Made by a program: the position numbers and the translations under genes. From the NCBI GenBank assembly GCA_020353515.1, contig CP070695.1, positions 3,161,532 through 3,225,531 on the forward strand: 64,000 nucleotides of DNA, given 5' to 3'. This stretch comes from Candidatus Heimdallarchaeota archaeon (GTDB lineage Archaea > Asgardarchaeota > Heimdallarchaeia > Hodarchaeales > Hodarchaeaceae). Shown piece after piece: positions 25,573 through 35,499 of this stretch. How positions within the stretch are numbered: the first letter of the stretch is position 1; every line of letters starts with the position of its first letter. Below the pieces are notes generated by a model. The model searched no databases and was not told the origin of the DNA. It saw only the letters and a program-made list of their open reading frames with translations.

Positions 25573-27720
25573 TCAGATTGCTCTCCCTCTGGGCCAATAA
25601 TCCTGAATGATCTCTTTCAGGACAGCCGCAAGTTCTTCATCAATAGTAGCAATAATGGGAATTTTTTCATCTTTCCCCGAACCAATACTGATCTCTTCTG
25701 TACCATCTCGTGCAATGGCATAGACATGTCCTAGATCATCAAGATTCTTCAGATGGACATTATCTATATCACTTAGTTCCTGTACATTGTCAGAGGATTT
25801 AATCTGGGTTAAAATCTGAATCCGAGGTCGTGTTATCTGCTTTATCGCTTCAATTGGGAGGAGGGAAATGCTAGGGAGGATTATCTGAATGGTGCTTTTG
25901 GTTCGAGCCAACATTGCTTCAAGTATTCTAGTTATACCTTCTAAGGATTCAATTTGAAGATATGTGTGTTCGATTTGTTCAATTGGGAGCTCTAACGCCA
26001 TGGTGTTGATATCACGCAATACATTAACTATTTCTTGACCTTGAGCCAGGCCCTTTGAAAATCTATCTGGAATTGCCTCAATAGATTGGTTCAAATTCGT
26101 GGATATTGAATTGTTAGCATCTGTTATTGAGTCATTAATTTCTGTTTCAAGATTTAGTTGAATGTTATCTAATGTCGTTGTTAAATCCCCAACCTCAGAA
26201 TCTATTGAGGAGAAAATAGTAGAGAGATTCTTTTCTATTATCTCGAAATAGGTTGTTCCTGATTCAATTAGAGTGTTTTTTATTGTGGCTAAACAGTCAT
26301 TGACATTTTGGATTATTCGATCAACCAATCTCTGGGTTTCAATGTTGATTTGAGTGAAAAAAGTTTGTAACACTTGATCAATTGTAGTCAGATACTGGGT
26401 GTTCCTTTCAGCCAAAAGCTCGGATAACTGACTTATTTGGTGATATGTGGTAATCCTTTGTTGCAAAGATGAATTTCGGATTCTCTGTGAAACAGATTGC
26501 AAAGTAGAAATGGTATTTTGGTATGAATTGTTTATTACTTCAGCTAAATCATTTTTGATTTCGCTTAGAAAATGTTGAAATTCCAGATTTTGTTTATTTA
26601 AGTTTGACGTCACAGTTTCAGCTAAAGATGAACTATTTTGCTCTGAACTTTGAATTATATTTTCAATTTGATTCTCAATATCTTTATACGAGGTGTCAAT
26701 CTCTTCTATTGAAAGGTCTACTATTTTTCCTACAGCTTCGAATCCGCTTTTTCCAAGTGATACTCGTTTACTTAACCGGTTATTCACTTCGTCTTGAATT
26801 TCCACAAAACGACTCTTAATTTTATTCATAGCTCCTTTAAAGGTCCTGTCTAAGAGGTTGAAATCATTGGAATGTCGAGCGGTGAACTCTTCTACTAGTT
26901 TAGGAAATTGATCACTGAATTCTAGGATCGTTTTTTCGTATTCATTTCCAGTTTTATCAACAAATTCAGTTGAAGCTTGTAGTTTTTCTTCCCGTTGTTC
27001 TTGAGCGGGTTGGATTCTAGCCTCTATTTCTTCGATGCTTTGATTGATCCAGTCTTCAAATTTATTTGAAAATTCTTCTTTCTTTTCATCTGTTATTTTA
27101 TTAATAAAATCTTGTAATTGGTCCTGAAAATCGGAATGAATCTTTCGCTGTTCCTCTGTTAGATTTAACATATCTTTGTCTAATACAGATTGTAGAGATA
27201 GACTAAATGTATGACCACAAATTTCAATGGTATCATTATGGACTTGGGTGTTTTTCTCTATTTCTCCTTCAAGTCTTTCCTCCTCGGATTTAAGTGTACC
27301 GTCTACCTGATTAATAAACCGCTCAAGACTTGAAGATGTTTCTTTTTTAAATGCTAATAGTTGCTTAACACCTTCTTGGAACTGAGTGATTATCGATTGT
27401 AAGGTTACTTGCCCTTGTTCCCAATGTGAGTTGATCTCATCCTTATACTCTGCGGTGGTTGTCTCTACTTGATGATCTATTTCTTGACTCATGGCTACTG
27501 GAGGTACTAAGGCATGATATTGAGGTACTTTCCCAGGAATAATTCGAATGAATTTCTTTTTCTCTAATGATTTAAGAAGGTTTTCCACTTGAAGAGGGGC
27601 AAGCTTCTCCGTTAATAATGCTATTTCTTCTTTAGTTCGAACCATCTTTGAGGCCATGATAGTATAGATCTGACCCTCCTCAACTGAAAGTCCTAGTTTT
27701 TTATATACTTCTGATGACAT
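25573..27720 (-). CDS. TrmB-type HTH protein with very long coiled coil
   Basis: 715 residues. Residues 1-75 form a TrmB-like winged helix (KLGLSVEEGQIYTIM, then a recognition region and KKFIRIIPGKVPQYHAL). Residues 80-580 are almost entirely helical and Gln/Glu/Ser/Asn-rich, with no Pro-Gly-rich breaks, a pattern resembling methyl-accepting or apolipoprotein-like coiled coils. The last 130 residues resemble the C-terminal sensor domain of TrmB regulators (TRSTIQIILPSISLLP onward, then IATIDEELAAVLKEIIQDYW). No membrane segment. It may be a DNA-bound regulator with a long lever or a structural filament-like protein. The family seems characteristic of Asgard archaea (inference). Confidence 0.8.
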   Translation of the reverse strand: MSSEVYKKLGLSVEEGQIYTIMASKMVRTKEEIALLTEKLAPLQVENLLKSLEKKKFIRIIPGKVPQYHALVPPVAMSQEIDHQVETTTAEYKDEINSHWEQGQVTLQSIITQFQEGVKQLLAFKKETSSSLERFINQVDGTLKSEEERLEGEIEKNTQVHNDTIEICGHTFSLSLQSVLDKDMLNLTEEQRKIHSDFQDQLQDFINKITDEKKEEFSNKFEDWINQSIEEIEARIQPAQEQREEKLQASTEFVDKTGNEYEKTILEFSDQFPKLVEEFTARHSNDFNLLDRTFKGAMNKIKSRFVEIQDEVNNRLSKRVSLGKSGFEAVGKIVDLSIEEIDTSYKDIENQIENIIQSSEQNSSSLAETVTSNLNKQNLEFQHFLSEIKNDLAEVINNSYQNTISTLQSVSQRIRNSSLQQRITTYHQISQLSELLAERNTQYLTTIDQVLQTFFTQINIETQRLVDRIIQNVNDCLATIKNTLIESGTTYFEIIEKNLSTIFSSIDSEVGDLTTTLDNIQLNLETEINDSITDANNSISTNLNQSIEAIPDRFSKGLAQGQEIVNVLRDINTMALELPIEQIEHTYLQIESLEGITRILEAMLARTKSTIQIILPSISLLPIEAIKQITRPRIQILTQIKSSDNVQELSDIDNVHLKNLDDLGHVYAIARDGTEEISIGSGKDEKIPIIATIDEELAAVLKEIIQDYWPRGRAI

Positions 27721-27911
27721 TTTTCTCCTCTCAGAGACAATTTTTTCAAATACAAGGTCCTATTAACAACATTATTATATGTTGCTTTAAAATAACTTCT
27801 CATTTTTGTGTAATGAGCAAAAGTAAAAGAGTTTTTACTCAGTGCTTTTTACTTTTTGAGTTCAACACCCCAGCTTATAATCTCTAAACAAGAATTAGTT
27901 TCAAATATACT

Positions 27912-28082
27912 GTGAATGATGGAATTATATCTGAGCTCTTTCTTCTAGAGCAGATGGTTCATAAGCGGATGTTTCAGATTGAGGAGGAAATCAATCAGTA
28001 CGTTACAAAAGCCCAGCTGCTAATAGAAAGATGGGAAAAAGATTCGGAATTCGAGTCTCTATTCCATCCTCGATTGATCTGA
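27912..28082 (+). CDS. possible 56-residue helical protein
   Basis: GTG-started frame encoding VNDGIISELFLLEQMVHKRM, then an amphipathic EEEINQYVTKAQLLIERWEKD and a short end. Composition is protein-like and strongly helical. It overlaps the 3' end of the serine hydrolase (opposite strand) by 24 bases. Not recognised. It may be a small gene or the end of a lost one. Confidence 0.35.
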   Translation: MNDGIISELFLLEQMVHKRMFQIEEEINQYVTKAQLLIERWEKDSEFESLFHPRLI

Positions 28083-29816
28083 TGGTGTTTTATGAAAAAA
28101 TTTTCTCGTTAACAACTCTGTAATATCATTAATGAAAATTATTGAGATCGAAATAAGACTCAATATCGTTGGAATCCAGGGTGATTCTGTTAACGTCCAA
28201 TATGAATAGTTGTAAAGAGCCAAACCAATTAGACTTATTACTAACCATCCTTGAAAGAAATAGCGTTCTTTTGATTTCCTGAAATGGGGTGCCAAATCGT
28301 CTTTATTTTTAAGAATAAAGACGGAAAAAAATGCTAAATAGCTCACGATTGGCAGAAAGAGCACTAATCTTAACCAATCATTCAAGCTAATATAATTTAA
28401 TCCAAGCATGAGAGCCAGAAGCCCACAGATTAGAAATGGTAATATGAAACTTCTATCCCCACCTGTGGAATTATAGAATTTGGTTATCTTCTCTTTGTTC
28501 ACGATTCGAACACTGAAATGGACAATAAGAACAAATGTTACCCACAATGTGGCGAAGAAAATGAGAAGATCAACAACCACCTGGTTTATTGTCGGAATAA
28601 GATTCAATTCAAAAAGTATGGTATTAATTAATTGGTTATAACAGGCTTGAACCTCATTAAAGTCTTCTAGGGCTGGGTTCATCACTAATGAATTTAGATT
28701 CATGAATAGAACAATTCCTATACTTGTTCCGTCAGGATTTTTCCTACCTGCTGTCACTGAAAGAAAACCTGGAGTTGATCCTCCATGACCTCCAAATCCA
28801 TCATGAAAGTGACTCCATCCTAATCCGTAGGAATGTTGATAAAATTTATAATTCTTTACATCTTGGAAGAGGGGATTTCGATGAAATGAATATTGAACTA
28901 GTTTAGAATGCATCATATCAACACTTGAGGCTTTTAAAATCCGATTTTCGCCAAATTTCCCATTATTTAGCTGGGCAATCATAAAGTGGGCCATATCCGT
29001 AACAGAACAGCGAATCTGCCAAGTGGAATATAGCTCCATTTCTTCATTCTTCCCAGAAATCCTAGAATAGGGGGTGGCATGATTATCAATAAAATCAGAG
29101 GTATTTATCCCCGAATTGGTCATATTTAATGGACCAAAAATATTCTCCTTCAGATAATCCTCAAAAGAATGTCCTGATACATATTCAACTAGATAATGAA
29201 GTAATTTAAACCCCACATTTGAATAATAATACCTTTCATTTGGCTTATTTTCCCAAATTCCTGGGTCATAATTTGAGCCTCCTGAAGTAAATGATTCATT
29301 AAGATACTCCCCTAGACTCAGATTAAGAATGGCACGGTAATGCGGGTGAGGATAATACAAGTACTTTCCCTCCGTATCCCAATAAAATTCGTATCTTAAT
29401 GTTGAACCTAGACCAGACATATGTTTTAAGAGCATTCGAATAGTTATTTTCTCATCGGGATAATCAGGATGTCTTACCTCAAAAGGTAAGTACTCTGATA
29501 GGTCAGAATCTAAAGAAACTATCCCCTGTTCATATAATTGTAGAAGGGCTGTTGCCACAAACGGTTTAACATTAGAAGCGATAAGAAAGACCGTGTCTGG
29601 TGCTGTTTGGTTACCTAACCCCTTGGTCCAGATTGATTTTTTATTACGTGTTATTGCTGCATGGACTGTTGGGACATTATTTGCACTTCTAATCGCTTCT
29701 AACTTTTCTTCTAACTTAGAAAAATTAGGTGTGGCGTCTACTCTAGTAACATGCAGAGCTAATGTTATCCAACAAAAAAGGGTAATGACCAATATTGTTT
29801 TCTTAGAAGAGCTCAT
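28059..29816 (-). CDS. membrane-anchored beta-lactamase-like serine hydrolase
   Basis: 585 residues: leader (about 1-28), then a class C beta-lactamase/penicillin-binding-like domain (about 30-380), then four or five membrane helices (about 400-570). Catalytic motifs are SNVK (Ser81, Lys84), YSN (198-200) and HGGST (about 350). The active site should face outside. Such enzymes act as D-Ala carboxypeptidases, esterases or peptidases; since archaea lack murein, an esterase or peptidase role is likelier. A decayed paralogue end lies at 2639. Confidence 0.9.
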   Translation of the reverse strand: MSSSKKTILVITLFCWITLALHVTRVDATPNFSKLEEKLEAIRSANNVPTVHAAITRNKKSIWTKGLGNQTAPDTVFLIASNVKPFVATALLQLYEQGIVSLDSDLSEYLPFEVRHPDYPDEKITIRMLLKHMSGLGSTLRYEFYWDTEGKYLYYPHPHYRAILNLSLGEYLNESFTSGGSNYDPGIWENKPNERYYYSNVGFKLLHYLVEYVSGHSFEDYLKENIFGPLNMTNSGINTSDFIDNHATPYSRISGKNEEMELYSTWQIRCSVTDMAHFMIAQLNNGKFGENRILKASSVDMMHSKLVQYSFHRNPLFQDVKNYKFYQHSYGLGWSHFHDGFGGHGGSTPGFLSVTAGRKNPDGTSIGIVLFMNLNSLVMNPALEDFNEVQACYNQLINTILFELNLIPTINQVVVDLLIFFATLWVTFVLIVHFSVRIVNKEKITKFYNSTGGDRSFILPFLICGLLALMLGLNYISLNDWLRLVLFLPIVSYLAFFSVFILKNKDDLAPHFRKSKERYFFQGWLVISLIGLALYNYSYWTLTESPWIPTILSLISISIIFINDITELLTRKFFHKTPSDQSRME

Positions 29817-30124
29817 GATATTTCAAATTTGGCGATTGATCATTAATAAACATCTAGAAATCGGAACGGATAACTCCTTGAACTACCATGTTACATATAA
29901 ATCATTCAATTTTGGGAAGGAGTCCCTTAAATGTCTATCAAAAGTAATAATGTAAACATTACTCTCGCAATTTCTGAGAAATAATACTTCTATTTGGGAT
30001 TTAAATGATATCTCTCTTTTTTCTGATATTTTTATCCACTCTTATTGCTATGATATATCATTATTATATAAAAATAATGTATCTCATATTGTTATATTTA
30101 TAATAATGAATTAACATTTCATTA
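29817..30124. promoter_or_regulatory. divergent AT-rich promoter region
   Basis: No gene is seen. The stretch separates the divergent serine hydrolase (-) and large receptor-like gene (+). It is very AT-rich, with TATA-like TTATATTTATAAT about 15-35 bases before ATG 30125. Any transcription start must therefore give a very short leader. No clear operator is visible. Confidence 0.4.
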
Positions 30125-33100
30125 ATGACACTTTTCATCATTTTATTTCATATTTGGATATCTAGGCATTTTATCAAATGTGTTGATACTGAAGAGGTCA
30201 GAAGAATTCCTCATAGAAATGAAAAAATTTGGAGTATTAATAGGTGGATAATTATAAATAAAATTGTACCGAGTTTTCTAATTATTATTGTGATTAACAC
30301 AGCATTCCTTTTATTTCCATTTTATACTGAAGCATTGGAATCTTTTAATGACCCTTCTAGGAGCAATGATCAACAAATCATTTTCAATGAAAATAAACAA
30401 GAAAAATATCAATCTATATCTGAACTGAGAAATAATTCACCAATTAGGTCAGGTGAAAAAAGACCTAGCTTTAGTCTAGAGAGTAACTTCAATTTATCAG
30501 TCCTAAAACCTGTTAGTAATGGCACTAAATCAGAAATTCCATCTGAAAATCCTGTGGGAGGTATTCATTGGCAATTAGTATCAGACATCAATGACAGTTC
30601 TTACATTATTGAGGATTATTCTACTGCTACATCTTATACAGAAACGTACCAATCTCAAAATATTTCGGGTATTTCGGGTACTATCAACTCAGTATCCCTA
30701 TATATACGCGTTCGAACTAGTATAGCATTTACTAATGCTCGAGCTTGGACAGTATTACGTACATATGATAAAGAATACGTTGGGCCTTTGAATGAACCCT
30801 TAACTAGTTGGAATAATTATTCTACGAAATATTTGATTAATCCCAACACTTCTGTAAACTGGACGTGGGATGAAGTGAATACAATGGAGATTGGAGTTAT
30901 GTTACGAGCGTTACCACAACAGGATAGAGAATGCTGGTGTTCTGAAGTCTGGGCCGAGGTTAACTATACCCAAACATTTGACCTAGATCCTCCATCAATT
31001 ATTGACCACGGAGTAGAGGATTTGGGGAATGGTACAGGTGTTTTTTGGGCTGATATCAGAGACACTTTATCTAGTGTGGATACTACAAATATATCAATTA
31101 ATAATACTGAATATTCGATGATAAACAACGGATCGTATTGGATATATCCAAAAGCAGTTTTGTATAAGAGATATTATGAATTTCAAATAATAAATTCATC
31201 CGATTCTAATGGAAATTATATTAGCTCTCCTTCAGATATCAAGTCTTATTCGTTTAATTCAGACGTTGTTGCTCCTATTGTGGACACTCCAGTCTATAAC
31301 TCTACACTTGGTGATAATGGAACATTTAAAGTTAATATAAGGGATCCGTGGGGGGAAGTTGATACTGTACTTGTTAATGTTACTTTTGCAGCAGGTGTTC
31401 CTCAACATAAAGTATGGGCTGTGATGATAAATACCACTTCTGGATACATGACTAAGACTTTACCAATAGATAAAGGTATTTTTCATTATGTTATCATTGC
31501 CAATGACACAAAAGGGAATAGAGGTACTTCTAATGAAATAATCTCGAGTGTCCCTAATCATTTCCCTGAAGTTACTGATTTACGACTCTCTAGTGACCAA
31601 GATCGCCTTCAAATGACTATATTTAGTAATGATACTCTCTTTGTTCAATATATGTTTTTTGATCGTGATGGTGATAACGAAGGAGGGACTGAAATACACT
31701 GGTATAAAAATGGTGTAATTCAACCCGCTCATAATGATTCTCGTCTAGTAACAGCCTCTTATTTGACCAAAAATGATCAATGGTTTATTACTGTTAAACC
31801 AAAAGATGCCCAAGAGTTTGGAATAAAACAAACTTCTGACACCATAACGATTCTAAATGTTCCTCCAAATGTGTGTAATTATTCGTATATCTTTGATTCA
31901 AGGAGCCAGATTATTCCAGAAATCAGATCTACCTTACTAGGTCAAGTTTTTTTCATCGAAGATGAAGATATCTCCCTTTTTTATGAGTTTGAAGATAGTG
32001 ATCACCCTATAGATTATGATCAATCCCTGATTCAATGGTATAGCAAATTAGAAACTAGCGAATGGGAGGAAGTCTTTACTCGTCAAAATTCAACCTTCAT
32101 TCCTTCTTCTGAAACGTCACCAGGGGAGTACTGGAAATGCAAGATCACCCCTTATGATGGTACCGAATTAGGAAAAAGTGTGCCTCTGAATGTGATTTAT
32201 ATCGAAAGCCGTCCGTGTATTCTAAATTACAGCGTTTCACCTATAATCCTCGATGATAAAGGAATGTACTTCGATGAAGGAAAATATAAATTTCAAGTAG
32301 TTACTTCCAGTCTTAATCCAATTGCTACCATAGAGTTCATAATAAATGACTCTTCTGAGGGAATTTATTATGCTCAAAAAAGTCAGGATAATAATTCAAT
32401 ATGGATTTTAGATTATAATATACCCCCAAGCGAGTTTTGTGACAATTATATGGGGAAAATTTTCACAACCAAAGTTAGAGCTTGTAGTTTTGTAGATTAT
32501 CAAGACCAAGAGTTTATGATATATGCTAATTATACTTTTTTATTTGGGGTAGAAGACAAATGTCCCCCTCGTGTTGTAGGTAAACCTAGTGTTACCTTTG
32601 ATTCTCTTGACCCTTCAAATATTACTTTTTTCTCATATGTAATCGATTATGGTTCTGAGATTGAAGAAGTATTTCTTTACTACTATTTTAGAGAAATTGA
32701 TGAAACAACACTAGCAGGAATTGGGGCTAGTTTACCGCAAAAGGATATTCCATGGCAAGTTATACAGATGTCCCTCCTCTCAGTCAATGAGACTAATGTT
32801 ATTCATAGTTATTCAGTTACTGTTCCATTTGAACATAATGATACATCTAGAGCAATAATTTATTATATTAAAACCACTGATAGTAGTGGAAATACAGGAA
32901 TTCCTTATAATATCTTAAATGATCCAGAGAGGATTCGAGAATTTCATTTTGAGAAAGATGCTTTTCTATTTGATCCATTACTAGTGATTATACTCATTGT
33001 TTTCACAATCATCTTAACCCTTTTAGGTTCCATTTTATACCTTAGGATCTTTAGAAAACCTGAACTGATTGGATTTGATGAAGAAATAGTTCTTAATAAC

Positions 33101-33631
33101 ATCTCTGAAGTTAGTGAATCGGAGATAATGGAAATTCTTGATATTCATACTGTTGGGGTAGTCATAGCATTTTTTGATCAGCAGCATGGTCCAATTCCAA
33201 TTATTATAACCCCAGAAATATTAAAGGATAATTTTCCCAAGTTAATTGAACTGTCTGATAGATCTTTTGGGACTATAGGGTTTATTCAAGACTTTGAGAG
33301 AAAAATAACATCAAATTTTGACTTTTTGTTATCAAAAGAACTCCTTATCACATCGTTATCGTTTGGTTTTGCCTTACAACGACCTGATGCGAGAGGAGGC
33401 CAAGAGAACCTGATCATGAATATTCTGATATATCCAGATGTATTCCCGTTTATTAATCAATTTCTTGATGAAATTCGTGAGAAAGTAGATATTGTTCATA
33501 AGTTAATGGATAAAGACAGCTCAAAGAAAGAGTTGATCCTGTCAAAGATTATTGACATCAGAAAATATATTTCCCAAATTATTTTAGCGTATGAGAAAAC
33601 TTATGGCACCACGGATCTTCTCACCACATAA
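30125..33631 (+). CDS. large transmembrane receptor-like protein with Ig-like ectodomain and cytoplasmic domain
   Basis: 1168 residues. N-terminal hydrophobic segments (about 1-16 and 50-72) lead to a long external region (about 75-945) rich in Asn, Ser and Thr. It has repeated beta-sandwich-like units (VSLYIRVRTS, DPPSIIDHGVE, APIVDTPVYNST, DKCPPRVVGKPS) and many N-glycosylation sequons. A transmembrane helix (about 950-975) is followed by a 190-residue cytoplasmic domain beginning HTVGVVIAFFDQQHGPIPII. That domain has the alternating strand/helix feel of longin or roadblock folds used in small-GTPase control, but I cannot prove it. It looks like a single-pass receptor; ligand unknown. Confidence 0.8.
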   Translation: MTLFIILFHIWISRHFIKCVDTEEVRRIPHRNEKIWSINRWIIINKIVPSFLIIIVINTAFLLFPFYTEALESFNDPSRSNDQQIIFNENKQEKYQSISELRNNSPIRSGEKRPSFSLESNFNLSVLKPVSNGTKSEIPSENPVGGIHWQLVSDINDSSYIIEDYSTATSYTETYQSQNISGISGTINSVSLYIRVRTSIAFTNARAWTVLRTYDKEYVGPLNEPLTSWNNYSTKYLINPNTSVNWTWDEVNTMEIGVMLRALPQQDRECWCSEVWAEVNYTQTFDLDPPSIIDHGVEDLGNGTGVFWADIRDTLSSVDTTNISINNTEYSMINNGSYWIYPKAVLYKRYYEFQIINSSDSNGNYISSPSDIKSYSFNSDVVAPIVDTPVYNSTLGDNGTFKVNIRDPWGEVDTVLVNVTFAAGVPQHKVWAVMINTTSGYMTKTLPIDKGIFHYVIIANDTKGNRGTSNEIISSVPNHFPEVTDLRLSSDQDRLQMTIFSNDTLFVQYMFFDRDGDNEGGTEIHWYKNGVIQPAHNDSRLVTASYLTKNDQWFITVKPKDAQEFGIKQTSDTITILNVPPNVCNYSYIFDSRSQIIPEIRSTLLGQVFFIEDEDISLFYEFEDSDHPIDYDQSLIQWYSKLETSEWEEVFTRQNSTFIPSSETSPGEYWKCKITPYDGTELGKSVPLNVIYIESRPCILNYSVSPIILDDKGMYFDEGKYKFQVVTSSLNPIATIEFIINDSSEGIYYAQKSQDNNSIWILDYNIPPSEFCDNYMGKIFTTKVRACSFVDYQDQEFMIYANYTFLFGVEDKCPPRVVGKPSVTFDSLDPSNITFFSYVIDYGSEIEEVFLYYYFREIDETTLAGIGASLPQKDIPWQVIQMSLLSVNETNVIHSYSVTVPFEHNDTSRAIIYYIKTTDSSGNTGIPYNILNDPERIREFHFEKDAFLFDPLLVIILIVFTIILTLLGSILYLRIFRKPELIGFDEEIVLNNISEVSESEIMEILDIHTVGVVIAFFDQQHGPIPIIITPEILKDNFPKLIELSDRSFGTIGFIQDFERKITSNFDFLLSKELLITSLSFGFALQRPDARGGQENLIMNILIYPDVFPFINQFLDEIREKVDIVHKLMDKDSSKKELILSKIIDIRKYISQIILAYEKTYGTTDLLTT

Positions 33632-33778
33632 ACTACCTCTGTTAGATCGTGGTCTTCTCCGAAAGCGTTTTATTTTACTAAATTCAAATGAATGTTGCTT
33701 TAAATGTTGTTAATATCATATCTTCTGTATTGTATAATTTTTTAAACAATTATTCACTATTGAAACTGAGGATAGGGA

Positions 33779-34474
33779 TTGTTCTTTAACCAGATTAAAC
33801 ACCAAGGTTGTATCTTCTTCTTACTTTGCGTACTTATTATTTCATCTGGGGGCTGTTTACAAGCCTTCGCGAGAGCTATCCAAGAGGAGTGGCAGATCCA
33901 GGTGGGGGATTCCCAAACCTATATCTATGATGATTTTTATGAGGTTTCTTCCGATAATTCCTCTGAATACATTTATTGGATTATAGATGAAAACAATAAC
34001 AATGTTACCATAATTCTCAAAAAAGGATTAACTCTTCGTTATGATATTACATTCCTCGATCCAGATGAAGCAAGAGGAACAATAACATATAATGGAACCA
34101 TTACTAGTTTAGAACAATCTCTCTCATCTCGTACCTATTCGGGGTGGACTGGAATCGTTAGACCTTCAATTAACAATAAAAGTTATTGGGAGGAATATTG
34201 TAGATTCCGGGGTCTGGAAAACGTTACGGGTGATTTCATCGTTATGGAGATTAATACAGATATTATAAATCAAATTTCCATATGGAACTGGAAAACAGGG
34301 TGGCTCAACTACTATTATGAGATGTATTGGAATGACACAACAATTATCTCGTTGAGGGAAATCTCTCTTGTCCCTCAGGAAAATGAACCGCCTCCTCCAT
34401 TAAATGTTATTGTTGGGGGTTTCATCTTAGTATTCATCATTCTTATTCTTGTAGGAATTAAGAAATTTAAATAG
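33779..34474 (+). CDS. secreted single-pass membrane protein
   Basis: 231 residues: leader (about 10-33) with a Cys (GGCLQAF) that could be lipidated, a Trp/Tyr/Asn-rich beta-type external region, a proline hinge (PPPP near 205), and a C-terminal helix (VIVGGFILVFIILILVGI) with KKFK. Unknown function. The start at 33779 is TTG in the frame used; no better start is seen before the leader. It stands alone after the receptor-like gene. Confidence 0.7.
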   Translation: MFFNQIKHQGCIFFLLCVLIISSGGCLQAFARAIQEEWQIQVGDSQTYIYDDFYEVSSDNSSEYIYWIIDENNNNVTIILKKGLTLRYDITFLDPDEARGTITYNGTITSLEQSLSSRTYSGWTGIVRPSINNKSYWEEYCRFRGLENVTGDFIVMEINTDIINQISIWNWKTGWLNYYYEMYWNDTTIISLREISLVPQENEPPPPLNVIVGGFILVFIILILVGIKKFK

Positions 34475-34779
34475 ATTCCTTTCAATTTTTCAATGGAGGT
34501 AGCTGTTTATTGATTGTAATTCAATTAGTTTTGCCTCAGTAATCTAGATCAACTCAACTTCATTCAAAATATCTTCTTATTCCCATAATCCCAATTAATC
34601 CCATTGATACTTTAGTTTCCCTAATCTGTTTGTCTTTACCTTTCTTTAGAGAAGAAAGATTGCCAATCTAAATGGAATTCTCATATAACCCAATTGAGAT
34701 CTTATTGTTGAGATTACGGATCTTCTCCGAAAGTGTTTTATTCCACTTTTCGAATGAAATACTACTGGAGGAAATAAAT

Positions 34780-35499
34780 TTGTCAAAAGTTATGATTGTA
34801 AATGGGAGTGCAAGAGCCAAAAAGGGTCATACAGCTTTTGTACTGGCTCCTTTTATCGAAGGTATGAAAAAAGCTGGAGCTAAAGTGGAGCTCCTTTATT
34901 CTAAAAAGTTAAAAATTCGTCCTTGTGTCGGTGACTTTAAATGTTGGGGGGAAACAATTGGGGAATGTTTTCTTGAGGATGATATGCAGAAAATTTATCC
35001 TAAGTTACGAGAAACTGATATTTTAGTCCTGGCAATACCTGTTTATATTCCTCTTCCAGGAATGATGCAAAATTTCATTAACAGGCTGTGTCCGTTAGTA
35101 GAACCATTGTTAGAGTATAAAGCTGGACGAACCAGAGCGAAGTTTCATGATAATGTAAACATCTCCAAAATCCTAGGAGTAATAACTGGAGGATGGTGGG
35201 AGATTGAAAATTTGAGTGTTGTATTAAAAATTGTAGAAGAGCTTGCTTTGAATGCTTCCACAGAATTCTCTGGAGCACTCCTTCGTCCTCATGCGTATGC
35301 TTTAAGAGAAGAAACAGAGTTAAATAAGGAGATTTTATCCACTTTAGAAATTATTGGTGAAAAATTTATCAGAGAAGGAAAGATAGATCAGGAAGATTTG
35401 ACATTCATTAGTCAACCACTTGTGGATCAAGATGATTACATTACTGTGTGGAATAAGAATTATCTCGAAGAGAAAAGAAAACAGAAGATCGATTGGTGA
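34780..35499 (+). CDS. flavodoxin-fold NADPH-dependent FMN reductase-like protein
   Basis: 239 residues. N-terminal FMN phosphate loop GSARAKKGHTAF, then CVGDFKCWGETIGEC (three Cys, reminiscent of iron-sulfur flavoproteins), DDMQKIYPKLRETDILVLA and the flavin-binding PVYIPLPGMMQNFINR. Likely an electron-transfer flavoprotein or quinone reductase. The TTG at 34780 is chosen because GGAGG (34767-34771) lies eight bases before it; the frame is also open from ATG 34672, but no SD is seen there. The ICMT gene starts immediately after the stop, so they form an operon. Confidence 0.87.
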   Translation: MSKVMIVNGSARAKKGHTAFVLAPFIEGMKKAGAKVELLYSKKLKIRPCVGDFKCWGETIGECFLEDDMQKIYPKLRETDILVLAIPVYIPLPGMMQNFINRLCPLVEPLLEYKAGRTRAKFHDNVNISKILGVITGGWWEIENLSVVLKIVEELALNASTEFSGALLRPHAYALREETELNKEILSTLEIIGEKFIREGKIDQEDLTFISQPLVDQDDYITVWNKNYLEEKRKQKIDW

